Shown here piece after piece: positions 1 to 11,332 of a DNA stretch of 64,000 bases. This stretch comes from Siderastrea radians (Eukaryota > Cnidaria > Anthozoa > Scleractinia > Rhizangiidae). Numbering within the stretch: position 1 is the stretch's first letter; every line of letters starts with the position of its first letter. The notes below the pieces were generated by a model that saw nothing but the letters and a program-made list of their open reading frames with translations, was not told where the DNA came from and ran no database searches. The stretch lies in NCBI GenBank assembly GCA_964017195.1, contig OZ024897.1:5519969-5583968 (forward strand). The letters run 5' to 3'. Both the position numbers and the translations under genes were made by a program.

Positions 1-1990
1 CACGCAAGCCTTAAAGCTTTAATCATGGTCTCAAATTCAACCATGCGGAGACCACCTTTCTCATAATCCTGATAGAGTTCCTCTCTTTTGATTTTGTCTC
101 CCTTGTTCTTCCACAAAAACCTGAAAATTTTACTTTTGACAACATTTATAACTTCCGAAGGTACATCAATATTAGCGGCTGAATACACCAGTGACGATAT
201 TCCCATAGTCTTGATTATGAGTACTTTACCAAATAGCGTAAGGTCCCTTGAGCACCAGATGTCGAGATTCGATTGTAATCTTTGAAGTTTGAGGTTAAAG
301 TTCAATTTATTGTTTGCTTTCTCATCATAAGAGAAGTGAATTCCCAAAATTTTTGTAGGACAATTAACCCATTTCAGATTAAGAGGTTTACGCTTCACCT
401 TTGACCATTTCCCAAGCCACATGGCTTTTGTTTTCTCTATATTTAACTTAAGACCCGAAATCTCCCCAGATTTCTTAATGATGCGTAGACCATTTTCTAC
501 AGACATCAAGTCTGCACAAAAAGGTTAGTGTCATTGGCAAATTGACATAACTTTATTTCATTTCCGTACAGTTAAACGCATTTAACCTCGTTCCTTTGCC
601 TAATTTTTGTGGACATTAGCTCCGCAGTTAGAATGAATAAATAAGGAGAAAGAGGGCATCCTTGTCTCACACCTGACGTGGGTTTAAACCAATTTGTAGC
701 AAAACCGTTGCTAATGACTGCACTTTCTATTTCAGTATAAAAGACTTTTACCCAGTTTCTTAAGCTATCTCCAAAATTATATAGCTCCAAAGCATAATGA
801 ATGCATGACCATTCTAACGTATCAAAAGCTTTCCGAAAACCCACCGATAACAGAATGCCTTATAACATTTCTATTTTAGTCATCTCCAGTACGTCACTAA
901 TCAATCTTATATTTTCACCTATGTATCTGTCTTTGACAAACCCTGATTGGTCCAGCTGTATTACAGATTGCAAAACCGATTCAATTCGCCTAGCAATGGT
1001 TTTAGACGCAATTTTGTCATCCACATTTAAGAGAGTTATAGGACGCCAATTTTGGAGTTCTAATAGTGCCGCGTCCTCTTTCGGTATCAGGTTTATAATT
1101 CCTCTACGCTGGGAAATTGAAAGCCTGCCAGTTCTAAAGGCAGGCGTTAAAGCTTTCTATTAAATCCTCCCCTAGAAGATCGAAAAATTCTAAGTAAAAT
1201 TCCGCGGTGAAACCGTCCTTCCCTGGAGAGTTGCCATGTTGGAAAGTTTTCAGGGTTTCTTTGAACTCTTCATAAGTTAATAACCCCTCCAAATTAGCAC
1301 TTTCTTCGTTCGTAAGGCGTGGGGTCTCTAAATTCTCATTAAAGCGGGAGAAAGACTCAGGCGTTACGTCAATCTTAGAAGAGTATAGATTCTTATAGTA
1401 GGCTTCGATGAATGAATGAATGAATGAAAAGCCTTTATTTAGAAATTATCTATCCTTTCGATTTCCGGAAGGATTTGTTCCTCATATAATCGCTTTCCAT
1501 TTCCATCTTCTAGCTTCGTAATTACCCTCCTTTTATAATTTCTTTTTTCTAGATTAAAGAAATATTTTGTTGGACGCTCACCGTGCTCGATCCAAATACT
1601 TTTGCTTCTAAATTTAGCCCCTTCACCTTCGTCTTGAGACAGTTTTTGGAGTTCATTTTTGAGCTCCTCGTACTGATCTCAGTTGCGGGCTCACGTTCTG
1701 TAAATCATCACTATTGCAAATAATATCATCAAGATTGTTCAGCTGTTGTTTTATGGCAAACTCTCTATTTTTACTCCAATTTGCTTTTCATTTTGCAAAA
1801 GAAATGGTTGTAGATCTAATTTCCATTTTTAAAAGTTCCCAAAACAATTGTTTGTCTTCGACATAACAATGCTTTTTCCGAAAGCTTTGGTACATGTTAC
1901 AAATTTCCTTGACATAATTTTCGTCACTCAACAGCGTACTGTTAAATTTCCAGAAACCAGGGCCTCTGGGGGATTCTTTTGTCCAGGCTA
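1..1990 (-). pseudogene. Dead L1/Tx1-like non-LTR retrotransposon (endonuclease tail plus RT)
   Basis: On the minus strand, broken frames spell a LINE ORF2. Near 1985 it starts with the RGPGFWKFN motif that marks the end of the apurinic endonuclease region. Near 1510 comes DGNGKRLYEEQ. Near 1220-1240 there is NSPGKDGFTAEFY, and at 572-844 an RT block with FRKAFDTLEW and GVRQGCPLSPYLF. That order and spacing are typical of L1/Tx1-clade elements. Most of the endonuclease is missing upstream and the window cuts the 3' end. Frameshifts and stops separate the blocks, so no product is expected. A 47-bp foreign insertion interrupts it at 1410-1456. The retroelement call is firm; the clade is from motif style only. 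Confidence 0.8.
1410..1456 (-). mobile_element. 47-bp LINE/SINE tail inserted in the dead LINE
   Basis: Read on the minus strand, the LINE frame is interrupted between PEIE and AYYKN by a short piece containing TAAATAAAGGC followed by four ATTC units. The hexamer TTCGAT (plus strand) stands on both sides, at 1404-1409 and 1457-1462, which looks like a target-site duplication. This fits an extremely 5'-truncated retrotransposon copy that left only its polyadenylation-like end and (ATTC)n tail. Confidence 0.55.
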
Positions 1991-2344
1991 ACGATAAGCT
2001 TTTTAAAAACGATGAATTTTAGAGATGTCTGAAGTGCACCGGGCTGCGCCCTCCGAACTGTACAAGTGCCTGTAAATGTTTTTATTTTTGAATGCATCAT
2101 TTGAAACCTGTTTTCATCTTGTTTTGTCTCTCAAACTTTATGTGTTAAATGATATATACTCTTTCTAGTTATAATGTCTGTTAGTTTGTCAGGTGAGTCT
2201 GCAAAAGTCTGTTGAATTTGTCGGGAAAAGAGTGCTGTGCGAAAGGTAATAGGTATCATTAGTTTATGTATCCTTGCTTAATTAGTAGATTTATTTACTC
2301 CCTTGGTCTAAACGCGTAGAGTTTGAAAAGTAAAGCAACACATG
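1991..2344. other. Stretch without recognisable feature
   Basis: Upstream of the dead LINE I see no coding frame, repeat or element end here. Confidence 0.4.
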
Positions 2345-2788
2345 CACTCAGGTATATTAAGGACTGGGTCTGCAAGTATCTTATCCAGAAAGTAATGGGG
2401 GTGGTCTATCTTCGAAAGGAAATATGTGATAAGTATAAGACTTGGCCATGGCCTTTATCCTGTTGCTATAGTAGTTTTGACATTGACATTTCCATGACAA
2501 CACATTGCGTGACCAATTAAGGTTTTACTTCCGGTTTTGTTCTTTAGGGCTTCTGCACACTTGGAAAAAATACGTTTACCTGCCATTTCCAGTGATTGCG
2601 TTTCTACCTTTATGAGGTACTTTCCAAATGTAACTGGAAAGGTGGTCTCCCCACCCTGGATGAGGGTCTTATGGCTATTGCGTGACAGCAAAATCATGAC
2701 ATTTCAATGACCACGTGACCTGGACATAGATCACCCCCCTTCATTTTTGAATGTACCTCAAATGACCCAGTCCTTAATGTACCTGAGC
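2345..2788. mobile_element. TIR element / MITE (444 bp)
   Basis: The ends are inverted copies: the left one reads CTCAGGTATATTAAGGACTG and the right one, on the opposite strand, CTCAGGTACATTAAGGACTG, both followed by GGTC. Weaker similarity continues inward for about 40 bp around GGGGGTGRTCTAT. There is no coding capacity inside; the short ORFs there do not resemble a protein. No convincing target duplication was found, so the superfamily is open. Confidence 0.65.
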
Positions 2789-3146
2789 ATTCTTCGTTCT
2801 ACAAAGAATTTTAAAAGTATGTACGAACCACAGCATCCAAACCAAACATTCATTTGCCGTTATGGTGAGTGTATGTTGGACAAATGTCAGACGATTTTCT
2901 GAAAAAAGGAAAGAAACGTTTACCTCCTTGCCTGCCAAAAAAATGTTTGTACGTGCGTCGGTTTCTGTAAAATCGTGACAAATTGTTATAACGATGTATC
3001 AATAGGAAGCTTATTAAATTAAAAACTCGGAAAAATTAAATTTTTGGCATCAAAACAAAATAATAAAAGTCATCCGGTTTAATTATCGTGTATCAAATGT
3101 GGACGCGAAATGTGAGGCTTTTCAGATTTTGAATGTTTATTTATAT

Positions 3147-3189
<43 letters not shown>

Positions 3190-3210
3190 GTTATTATTAT
3201 ATTTGACAGA
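2789..3210. repeat. Non-coding spacer with (TTA)n microsatellite
   Basis: AT-rich spacer. About 3148-3200 is a TTA trinucleotide run with one interruption; the poly-Asn frame it creates on the minus strand is an artefact. Confidence 0.6.
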
Positions 3211-4701
3211 CAGGGACCGCGCGGCCTCTTTTAAGGTGGGGGGGCTAACTCGATTGGGGTATGGGGGGGGGGGTGACATCCTCACGCGAAATTTTTCCTG
3301 TTTTAGTGACTAACAACAGGAGCCAATAACCGTTATGGGCTCATCCTGCTAACAATGCATCTAGGGCGGCCAAGTGTGTTAAAAGTTGTCAGTCTATACC
3401 CATTATATCGAACATGCGCAACATAAATTGGAACATGGGAGCACATGGACCATGCACAATATAAATTGATTGAAGTATATACACCCATTAGTAAAGGATC
3501 AAAGCTAAACTAAGGGTATCAAACTCTTCAAACTATCAGTGGTTAATAATGTTGATACTTAGTGCACGTTTTGGTGGTCTAATCCGGAATAGAAGACAAT
3601 ATACAGTTAGTGTTTTCACAGTTTGGACACTATTCCCTTCCCTCAGTAATGTATCACGGTAACAAATGACGGAATGCGGTCGGAATGTTTTGGTTTATCA
3701 GAATAGGAAAAATCACATTCTTTTAGGGATTCAGTATTCTGGCCGGATTCTGTTATTCCTAAACCGGAACAGGAATAGCCAGGATAGTCCCAAAATAGTG
3801 CGCCTGAGCCTGTCCTTACATCTTTGCACACATTTAAGTCGTGTCTGGCAGAGTGCAAACCTTGACGTATTCGCATTTAAGATCTCAAACTCAAAAACAT
3901 TTTTCTTAAAACTTGTACAAGCAAGCCTGTTGTCATATTACAGAATAAGGCCAACTAAGAAAGTTGAGCTAAGTCAGTGTGTCGGTATGTCCTGACTGCT
4001 GCATGAATGCCTTATTTCTCGTCGCTAGGAGCGAAAGAGATCTTTCGACAAAAGTTTTGCCAGCTATCCTAGTTGCAAAGTTTACATGTATATAGAGAAG
4101 CTTGAAGAAGTAACGTTGATTTTCAGCAAATATCAAAGCACGCTGTTGCCGTTAATCCTATCTGGAGACAGACTGCAGTTCGTAATGCCCGGCCAGAAAA
4201 AATGAGACGGTCGACAAAAGTTCGTACTCTTTAAGAGCAGAAGGGAGTCAATGAGAGCTCACGAGAGTTAGAGGCCAACCGATAGCGAGAATGTCACTTC
4301 CGTCGATTGCAATTAAAAGACTAAGCAGATTCAAACTCTTCGAGATACAAAGAATGAAAATGGTGTGAACTGCGGAAATACAAATGAAACTACCACTGCG
4401 ATGTCACTACATTTCATTTCTTCAAGATACAGTTCCTTAGAACGCACGTGAGTTTCAACTAAACAAGCCAAATGAGAGCAAGGCGATTTGAACTATTGTG
4501 GGCGGAGTATTCCGTTTCTGTTTGGTCCATATGAAAATTAGGTCTAACTGGGGAAAACCAAGTACTCAGTTAACCGTGAAACTAATCACTGACTAATGAA
4601 TTTTCCAACTTTTTAATTTTTTTTTACTTTATTTTATTATTATTGGCACCAAAAAGTGGGCGGGCTAAGGCCCCCTCAGCCCACCCCTCGCGCGGTCCCT
4701 G
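3211..4701. mobile_element. Candidate non-autonomous hAT-like element
   Basis: The left end CAGGGACCGCGCGGCC and the right end CGCGCGGTCCCTG are inverted copies, and both are followed inward by G-rich or C-rich subterminal sequence. The CAGGG start is common in hAT elements. The octamer TGACAGAC occurs at both borders (3204-3211 and 4700-4707), overlapping the first or last base or two of the TIR, so it may be an 8-bp target duplication or a coincidence. The 1.49-kb interior has no transposase-like frame and no gene I can support. Confidence 0.5.
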
Positions 4702-5910
4702 ACAGACGAGTGCCATGTTGTTATCATTTTTTTGCAACAACCGAATCTCTTCTTTTTTTTTTTTTCATTTTGGAACCCTTGACTTCTACTGACTTCGAAT
4801 TAATAAAGCGGTACATCGACGTCCTCGAAAAATCAGAAAAAACAATATAGCGGATTTTTAGCTAGTAAACTAGGACGTAAGTTTCACGTCATTTGAGCCT
4901 TACTTATAAGTATAAACTACCTTTGAAAGAAACAATTATAGTTTCCCTATCCGTCAAATAAGTAGTTTCAACGTCGTCGTCTTAATAGCTAAGTGACAGT
5001 GAAAAAGCTTCACAAATGCTGTAAACTAACTGATTACGCTCATTATCATAGTGTGTGGTCGTATTAATATTACACAGTGTCCATTTCCATTCGTCACAAA
5101 CATGCTTTTATTATTTTGCAATTCTAATGAGCATTCACCAGGAAAAAACATAATTTTTATGATTACCTAAATTTTTAGTTTCGTAATGATAGCCACTCTA
5201 GAATTTTTAAATATAAAATTAACACTTGTAAGGAATACTGTATGTTTCACTATCTTTCCATTCAGTTTACGAGCTTTCTCATAATTTTTTAAATGAGCAG
5301 ATTTTGGGACAACTCTAGCATATGACTACATCTTTGATTGAAAACGCCTTCCACTAAAAATTCAATACGCAGCTTACGGGATCAGATAACCATCTTATAT
5401 TCCAGATTTTCTTAAGCCTTGCTAGAATGAAATTCCACATTACTCACGATTATTCTCTAAAGTCCATTTTTGCTTGTTTATGTCGAGGAGAATCTTTGTG
5501 GTTATCAATGCCTTGCAAGACAATTATAATTGTCATTTTTTATACACAAAGAGTACTTTCATTTGATTTCGCTGCTTTTTCTGCCTCTTCTTTGTAAATA
5601 GTTATCTTTAGTTAATCTTAAGACTTCGAATTTACAAACAGATAATTATATGGATACAAATAATTGAGTTTTTGAAAGCCCTTTTGTCTTTTGGTCGATA
5701 TCTTTTAGTCATCTTGGATAGGTTTATTTGTTTTCTCTAATTTTAAGGTTTGTCTTCCACAACAAAACGCATTGTACATGGGGGCAAAGCAAATCAAAGG
5801 CTTATAAATAGCTTGTGTTGTTTCCATACTGTTTTTTTACAGCTTTCCAGGGATGAAATAGCGAAAATCATAAAATAACACAATCACTATTGCTTCTCCT
5901 TCTTAGTAGC
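4702..5910. other. AT-rich stretch, no feature seen
   Basis: No long frame, palindrome or tandem repeat apart from a T run near 4752-4764. Upstream exons of the gene ending at 6975 could lie here, but I could not identify one. Confidence 0.4.
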
Positions 5911-6334
5911 TTTCATTTGAATGGTCACACTTTAGGATTCATCCACGTGTACAGACTCAAAAGGTAGAACCACCTTGTACAGCATAATAAACAGCACCAC
6001 AGGAAAGCACTGCTCAGTAACTTTCATTTGAATGGTCACACTTTAGGATTTCATCCACGTGTACAGACTCAAAAGTTAGAACCACCTTGTACAGCATAAT
6101 AAACAGCACCACAGGAAAGTACTGCTCAGTAACTTTCATTTGAATGGTCACACTTTAGGATTACACCCACGGACACAAAAGAGAGATCCACCTTGTATAG
6201 CACAGTTTATTTATTTATTCATTTATTCATTTATTTGTTTATTTATTTATCTATTTATTTATTTATTTACTTATTTATTTATTTATTTTTATTTTATTTG
6301 AATGGACACACTTTAGGATTTTATCCATACACTG
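5911..6334. repeat. Minisatellite, period about 111 bp, three to four copies
   Basis: TTTCATTTGAATGGTCACAC starts copies at 5911, 6022 and 6134 and recurs partially at 6293. Each copy continues with an ACTTTAGGATT and GTACAGACTC block and CACCTTGTA. The last spacing is broken by a TTTA microsatellite at 6206-6291. Confidence 0.75.
6206..6291. repeat. (TTTA)n microsatellite
   Basis: About 20 TTTA/TTTAT units with a few substitutions, inserted within the last copy of the 111-bp repeat. Confidence 0.8.
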
Positions 6335-6418
6335 GAAAGCTAAGACCATCAATATTTCACTCTAAGCACGAAGTAAAAAACGGTTAAACAATCATTACGT
6401 TTGCCTTCCTCTTTACAG

Positions 6419-6975
6419 AAACAAATGCTAGACCTAAGAAAGTACGAAAACGAAAAAAGAAGAAAGGCCACGAGGCGAGAGAAGCGAAGTACTTGGAAAA
6501 CAACGCCATCACACTCGATGAGGGCGATATAGACGTTTCCACGATAGCGAACACATTTCCTTTGGAAACCAACCCAGCCATAAATAAAAATCGCATAATT
6601 GACTCGACTGGCACTTTTACAAGCTCAACGAAGCGGGGAAGACAAAGAGCTTCGTCGAGAGCATCAACCATGCATACGGAAGACTTTTGGGAACGGCATT
6701 TTGATGGAAGCAACTCGATCGCCTGGACTAGATTTCGCGCTGCGTTTCTGGAAGATTATGGTTGTTTGATTCAAGAATTTGCCCCGCAGAGAATCCACTG
6801 GATTTTGACAATCGTACACCAGGACATTTTTGCGGCTGCAGATGATATTCACAAGCTGTATTACGATAAATTCTGCGGTAAATCGGGTCACCCAGATCGC
6901 TTGTGGGTAAAAATAAAAGAATACGCCACAGAGAGGATTTTTCGGGAAGGCGTTATCGAGTCCATGTTTGAATAG
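6419..6975 (+). CDS. 3' terminal exon of an unrecognised basic-NLS protein
   Basis: A splice acceptor (pyrimidine-rich CCTTCCTCTTTACAG, ending at 6418) opens a frame that runs about 185 codons to the stop at 6973-6975. Two leading bases complete a codon from an unseen upstream exon. The start of the exon encodes PKKVRKRKKKK, a classic nuclear-localisation-like stretch. A low-complexity Thr/Ser region follows, and then a compact, probably helical segment of about 100 residues beginning FWERHFDGSNSIAW and containing DYGCL, HWILTIV, KFCGK and LWVKIKEYA. This FW-x3-F ... W-x2-F layout recalls poorly described helical modules in cnidarian signalling proteins, but I cannot name the family. No ATG is needed because the exon is internal to the transcript. 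A polyadenylation signal lies 360 bp downstream, which supports a real gene end. Confidence 0.6.
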
Positions 6976-7345
6976 ACTAACAAAAGATGGGCGTTATTAA
7001 TAATTCTTAAGAAGTGGTGTTGTTTGTAATACATGTCAGTAAATACAACGCCCTGCCTAGGCCTCTTCATATCTCTTACTGCTTCCACGTTTACTTGGCA
7101 GTATCTTCGGAGACGGTTCTTAGACCTAGAGGCTAAACTTAAACTGGGCAAATCAGTCAAGATGCTGTAAAGACTAGACTGCCAGAAAGATATTCTATCG
7201 TTTTCCCATTCTCCAGTTATCTTTCCCTGGATCTCCAAGGACATACGTTTCAGTTTTAAATGTCTTGCAAAGCTGGCATGCATTGCTTTCCGATCATTGC
7301 ATCAAAGGCACTTTGAAAACAATTGATAGATTTTCAATAAAGTTT
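6976..7345 (+). promoter_or_regulatory. 3' UTR with polyadenylation signal
   Basis: Non-coding sequence after the stop at 6975. AATAAA lies at 7336-7341 (context TTCAATAAAGTTTTTC), with T-rich sequence after it, as expected for cleavage and polyadenylation of the gene above. Confidence 0.55.
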
Positions 7346-7769
7346 TTCAACGTAGAGTATTATTGAAGGATTCTCTTTCTTTTCTCTTATTTCAAATTTA
7401 AACCGTATTTGCTCTATTATTCTTGTGTCCCGTCCACATTAATGCGTTTTCAAAAGTCTGCTGGCCAAAAAAAATAACAACATATAAGTTTTCGTCCATA
7501 CAAGCATTTTCTTATCGTTTCCACCTATTCATATCATTTGCAAACGGATATCTCTTTATGCGTGCTCAACTATTCCCACACTAAAACTTTAACAATGCCG
7601 TCAGCGTTTTCGTCAACATACTACCCGGTTCTAGAAACGAAGCGTTTTCATCCGTCCACACTAACGACGATGCGTTTTCAATGGTCTCCACTTTCGAACC
7701 CGTTTGAAAGCCGCCGTTTTCGTCAGCGTTTTAGTGTGATCGATGAGTGTTTTCAAACGAAAGTAAATT
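7346..7769. repeat. Dispersed repeat with CGTCCACACTAA and ATGCGTTTTC motifs
   Basis: Variants of CGTCCACA and ATGCGTTTTC occur several times between 7432 and 7740, and an inverse form GTTTTAGTGTGATCG sits near 7728. This looks like a decayed TIR element; the ends are not clear. Confidence 0.35.
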
Positions 7770-7962
7770 AACAAATTGACGTCAGTTTTTTATGCGTCTG
7801 TCCTTTTATTGATGATAAATTTCGTCATAACATTGTCAAAGTGTTGTAGATCCACAAGCCTTAGGCAAGTGGATCTACAACAAACTTTGACAATGTTATG
7901 ACGAAATTTATCATCAATAAAAGGACAGACGCATAAAAAACTAACGTCAATTTGTTTTTTAC
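7770..7962. mobile_element. Palindromic element P1 (perfect-hairpin MITE)
   Basis: The left arm runs from CAAATTGACGTCAG to GTTGTAGATCCAC and the right arm is its reverse complement, with a loop of only about 10 bases near 7860. Each arm is about 90 bases. The same hairpin recurs at 8516-8704 and, partially, at 8851-8973. Confidence 0.75.
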
Positions 7963-8490
7963 AATAACTGAGGGAATTCTCGCGCGCTGATTGGCTAATT
8001 TTTTATTGTCAATAAGAGTACAGACGGATGAAACACGTAAAGCTGACGCAATCAGCAAAAGTTTTGTCAAACTTTTCAGTGCTGCAGTCTTGATGAGGCG
8101 ATTATTGTACCACAAATCTAGCAGTCTTCAATGAGGAAACCATCTAAAATTTATGGGTTAAAACTGAAGAAACCATTGCAACCATAGAGCGAAAGGATGA
8201 GGATGTTTGTTGAGAATTCAGACCTGGAAATCGGCGGTGAGCGGGAATTTGTGCTGTCGATGAAATTAAGCTGAACCGTGTTTTAGCGGATTATTCTGTG
8301 AACAGTTTTCACTGGATTAAAGGTTAGTTGAGCAACTTGAATTTTTCCTTGTATTTCTGGCCTATTCTTACTTAAGTTTTGATTTACGAGCCTGTGATTC
8401 TCCGAATTAAGCTTATAGCGATGAAATTCTGATTCCGCGGCAATCGCATCTTCCATGGACTCTTGCATTTCTTTCCTTCGTTTGAAAATC
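7963..8490. repeat. Left arm of a ~530-bp inverted repeat
   Basis: From ACAATAACTGAG through GGAATTCTCGCGCGCTGATT to TTTCCTTCGTTTGAAAA. It is the inverse complement, with scattered differences, of 8973-9505. Short frames on either strand are by-products of the repeat. Confidence 0.75.
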
Positions 8491-8515
8491 AGTTTTGGAT
8501 TTTTATTATTGTAAA

Positions 8516-8704
8516 AAACAAATTGACGTCAGTTTTTTTATGCGTCTGTCCTCTTATTGATGATAAATTTCGTCATAACATTGTCAAAGTTTGTTGTAGA
8601 TCCACTCGCCTGCGGCTCGTAGATCTACAACACTTTGACAATGTTATGACGAAATTTATCATCAATAAGAGGACAGACACATAAAAAACTGACGTCAATT
8701 TGTT
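8516..8704. mobile_element. Palindromic element P2
   Basis: Second copy of the P1 hairpin, with the loop sequence CTCGCCTGCGGCTCG near 8603-8618. It sits in the spacer of the large inverted repeat. Confidence 0.75.
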
Positions 8705-8734
8705 AATTTACAATAACAAAAAAGCCAAAACTGA

Positions 8735-8973
8735 TTTTATAATAACTGAGCGAATTCTCGCGCGCTGATTGGCTGATTTTTATTGTCAATAAGAGTACAG
8801 ACGGATGAAACACGTAAAGCTGACGCAATCAGCAAAAGTTTTGTCAAACTTTTCAGTTTGTTGTAGATCCACTCGCCTGCGGCTCGTGGATCTACAACAC
8901 TTTGACAATGTTATGACGAACTTTATCATCAATAAGAGGACAGACGCATAAAAAACTGACGTCAATTTGTTAA
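8735..8973. repeat. Partial copies of the inverted-repeat arm and P3 hairpin
   Basis: 8735-8850 repeats the first ~115 bases of the arm at 7963 in direct orientation. It then runs into a one-sided copy of the P hairpin (8851-8973) in which the left arm is nearly all missing. This looks like a rearrangement inside the palindrome. Confidence 0.65.
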
Positions 8974-9505
8974 TTTTCAAACGAAGGAAAAAAATGCAAG
9001 ACTCAATGGAAGATGCGACCGGCGATTGCCGCAGAATCAGAATTTCATCGCTGTAATTCGGAGAATCACAGGCTCTTAAATTAAAACTTTAGTAGGAATA
9101 GGCCAGAAATACAAGGAAAATTCGAATTACTCAACTAACCTTTAATCCAGTGAAAACTGTTCACAAAATAATCCGCTAAAACAAGGTTCAGCTTAATTTC
9201 ATCGACAGCACAAATTCCCGCTCACCGCGGATTTTCAGGTCTGAATCCTCAACAGACATCCTAATCTTTTCGCTGTAAGGTTGCAACAGTTTCTTCAGTT
9301 TTAACCCATAAATTTTAGATGATTTCCTCATTGAAGACTTCTAGATTTGTGATACAATTTTCGCCTCATCAAGAGTGCAGCGCTGAAAAGTTTGACAAAA
9401 CTTTTGTTGATTGCGTCAGCTTTACAAGTTTCATCCGTCTGTACTCTTATTGACAATAAAATAAGCCAATCAGAGCGCGAGAATTCGCTCAGTTATTGTA
9501 AAAGT
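8973..9505. repeat. Right arm of the ~530-bp inverted repeat
   Basis: Inverse complement of 7963-8490, from TTTTCAAACGAAGG to CTCAGTTATTGTA. Together with the left arm it would fold into a very long stem with a ~480-bp loop. Confidence 0.75.
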
Positions 9506-11083
9506 TGACGGATCCACGCGATCTTAACCACTTGATATTGTTTATCCGCCATGTTGCTGTCCGTCTCTCAAATTGTAATCAGTGTTCGCAGTACGGCTGG
9601 AAATATACGTTGTAGTTGGAAAACATAGAAATAATTTCTTTTAGTTTTTGATCCTCATCAAACATCACTGAGTCGAAAAAAGTGGCTAACTAATACAAAA
9701 GAAATGCAAATGCAGTTAGTTCGTGAAGCTGGCGAGAACATCTGACCAAACTAATCACAGAAAACGACAGAACAAAACCGTGTCGCATGTATGCCGCCAA
9801 TACAAAAACCTATAGCTCTAAGTCAGTAATGTTAAGTGAGTTAAATACCAAAGCAAAACCGAGAGCCGGAACAGCCATAAGCGAGAGACATATTGAACCT
9901 ATAAGCTGACCCAATCGCTGAATTTTGGCACGCTTCGGCGACATATCTGGTGAACTCTGCAAGTTTGTTGAATCATGGTTTGCAAGTTCCCGAGTCGAGT
10001 AAGACCAATCGAGCCTAATACACTTGAAACGTGTGAAAATTCCGCATCGAATAGGTATTAAGCGTGCCGAATTTTATCAATTAATTTCTTTCTCCAGACA
10101 ATCATTTTCTGAAGTAAATATTCCATTCATTTCTTATCAACCGCCGATATAATCTGAAACGTTTGTTCAAATGTTCAAAAGGAACAATTGCCTTACCTGG
10201 GGTATCCCTGTGATGATTTCTTCCATTCCTCCCAGCATGAAATAGCAGAAACTATGGTCAAAATTAACTGTTTTTGGTTTATTTTCCACAAATTGAGAAC
10301 GACAGCGAGTGCAAAAACATCATAAATGAAGTGTCGAGGCCGGTGCAGCCGCGTCTGATTTTGGCGGGAACCCGTCCTCGATGAAATGCGCCTGCAGTGA
10401 ACCGTGGGATGACCTGTGTCTGATCATTCAGTCTTTTCTTTCTGCAAATGAAACTTTGAAGTGATTCAGTTGAGAAGTCCTTGGAAAACATAGCTATTCT
10501 GACCTCTAAAGCAAACTTTGGAGTAAGAGCTGCCCATTATATAAACTCATTTTGAGAGACTCAGCAGCATCATGTTTACAGCGGTAAACTTAACAAGAAC
10601 CACATATTAAATAACCTCGAGATCAAAATCTTTCTGATTCCCCATTTTCACATTTGCCTTCTGTTGTTTACCGTTCGTCGAACGTGAATACTTGTTTGAC
10701 GTTTTTGAATCTTTCTACTACAATTGCTACCTGCGCTTAAGCTCAGTGATTTTTTTATTTATTATTCTCTGTAAAGTAAACGGTTAACTGACAGTGTTTA
10801 CACCGAAACTACGATAACGCGAGTTGATGTTTGGCTGTCACCATCATAAAGCCTACTCTTTTTTGTTTTCTTGTTTGTTTTTGTTTGTCTTTTTTTTTTG
10901 TTTTGTTTTGTTTTTTTTTTCTTGCCGTTTTCAAAAAACATACTCATATTTTGTACTTACGTCAAAACATCCCAAGAAATCGGCAACCAATGCTTTAAAG
11001 TCAATAGCTAGATAGCCGCTTCTTGGTGATTTTAGCTTTCAATGACTTATTAAGCGAATAGCTTACGGAGAAATGTTCCATTA
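9506..11083. other. Stretch with no supported gene
   Basis: A few short frames (for example 10279-10491 minus) lack splice context or similarity. A T-rich tract occupies about 10857-10922. Otherwise nothing recognised. Confidence 0.4.
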
Positions 11084-11117
11084 CTGCAACTGCAACTGCA
11101 ACTGCAACTGCAACTGC
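11084..11117. repeat. (ACTGCA) hexanucleotide microsatellite
   Basis: Six near-perfect ACTGCA units in a row. Confidence 0.8.
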
Positions 11118-11129
11118 ATAATAGCGTTG

Positions 11130-11332
11130 CTCCTTTTTCACTTTGTTTTTTGTTGCCCTGTATAAATGGGTACCGGCGACATACTGCTGGGGGTAACCCT
11201 GCGATGGATTAGCATTCCGTCCAGGGGGGAGTAGCAGTACTCTCAGTTGCTTCATGCTACAGAAACCGGGATAAGCTTCGGCCGTGTGTGCCTCCTGGCT
11301 CGTGTGCGAGAGTTACCCTTTTATTTTTGCCC
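11130..11332 (-). repeat. Dispersed SINE-like repeat
   Basis: Contains CATCGCAGGGTTACC, GTACCCATTTATACA and CACACGAGCCAGG on the minus strand. The same order recurs on the plus strand at 37545-37775, so this is a dispersed family. The ~84-codon frame here is part of the repeat. tRNA-like A/B boxes were not clearly identified. Confidence 0.55.

Noticed and set aside
3079..3285. Frame with a poly-Asn run
   Set aside because: Created by the (TTA)n microsatellite.
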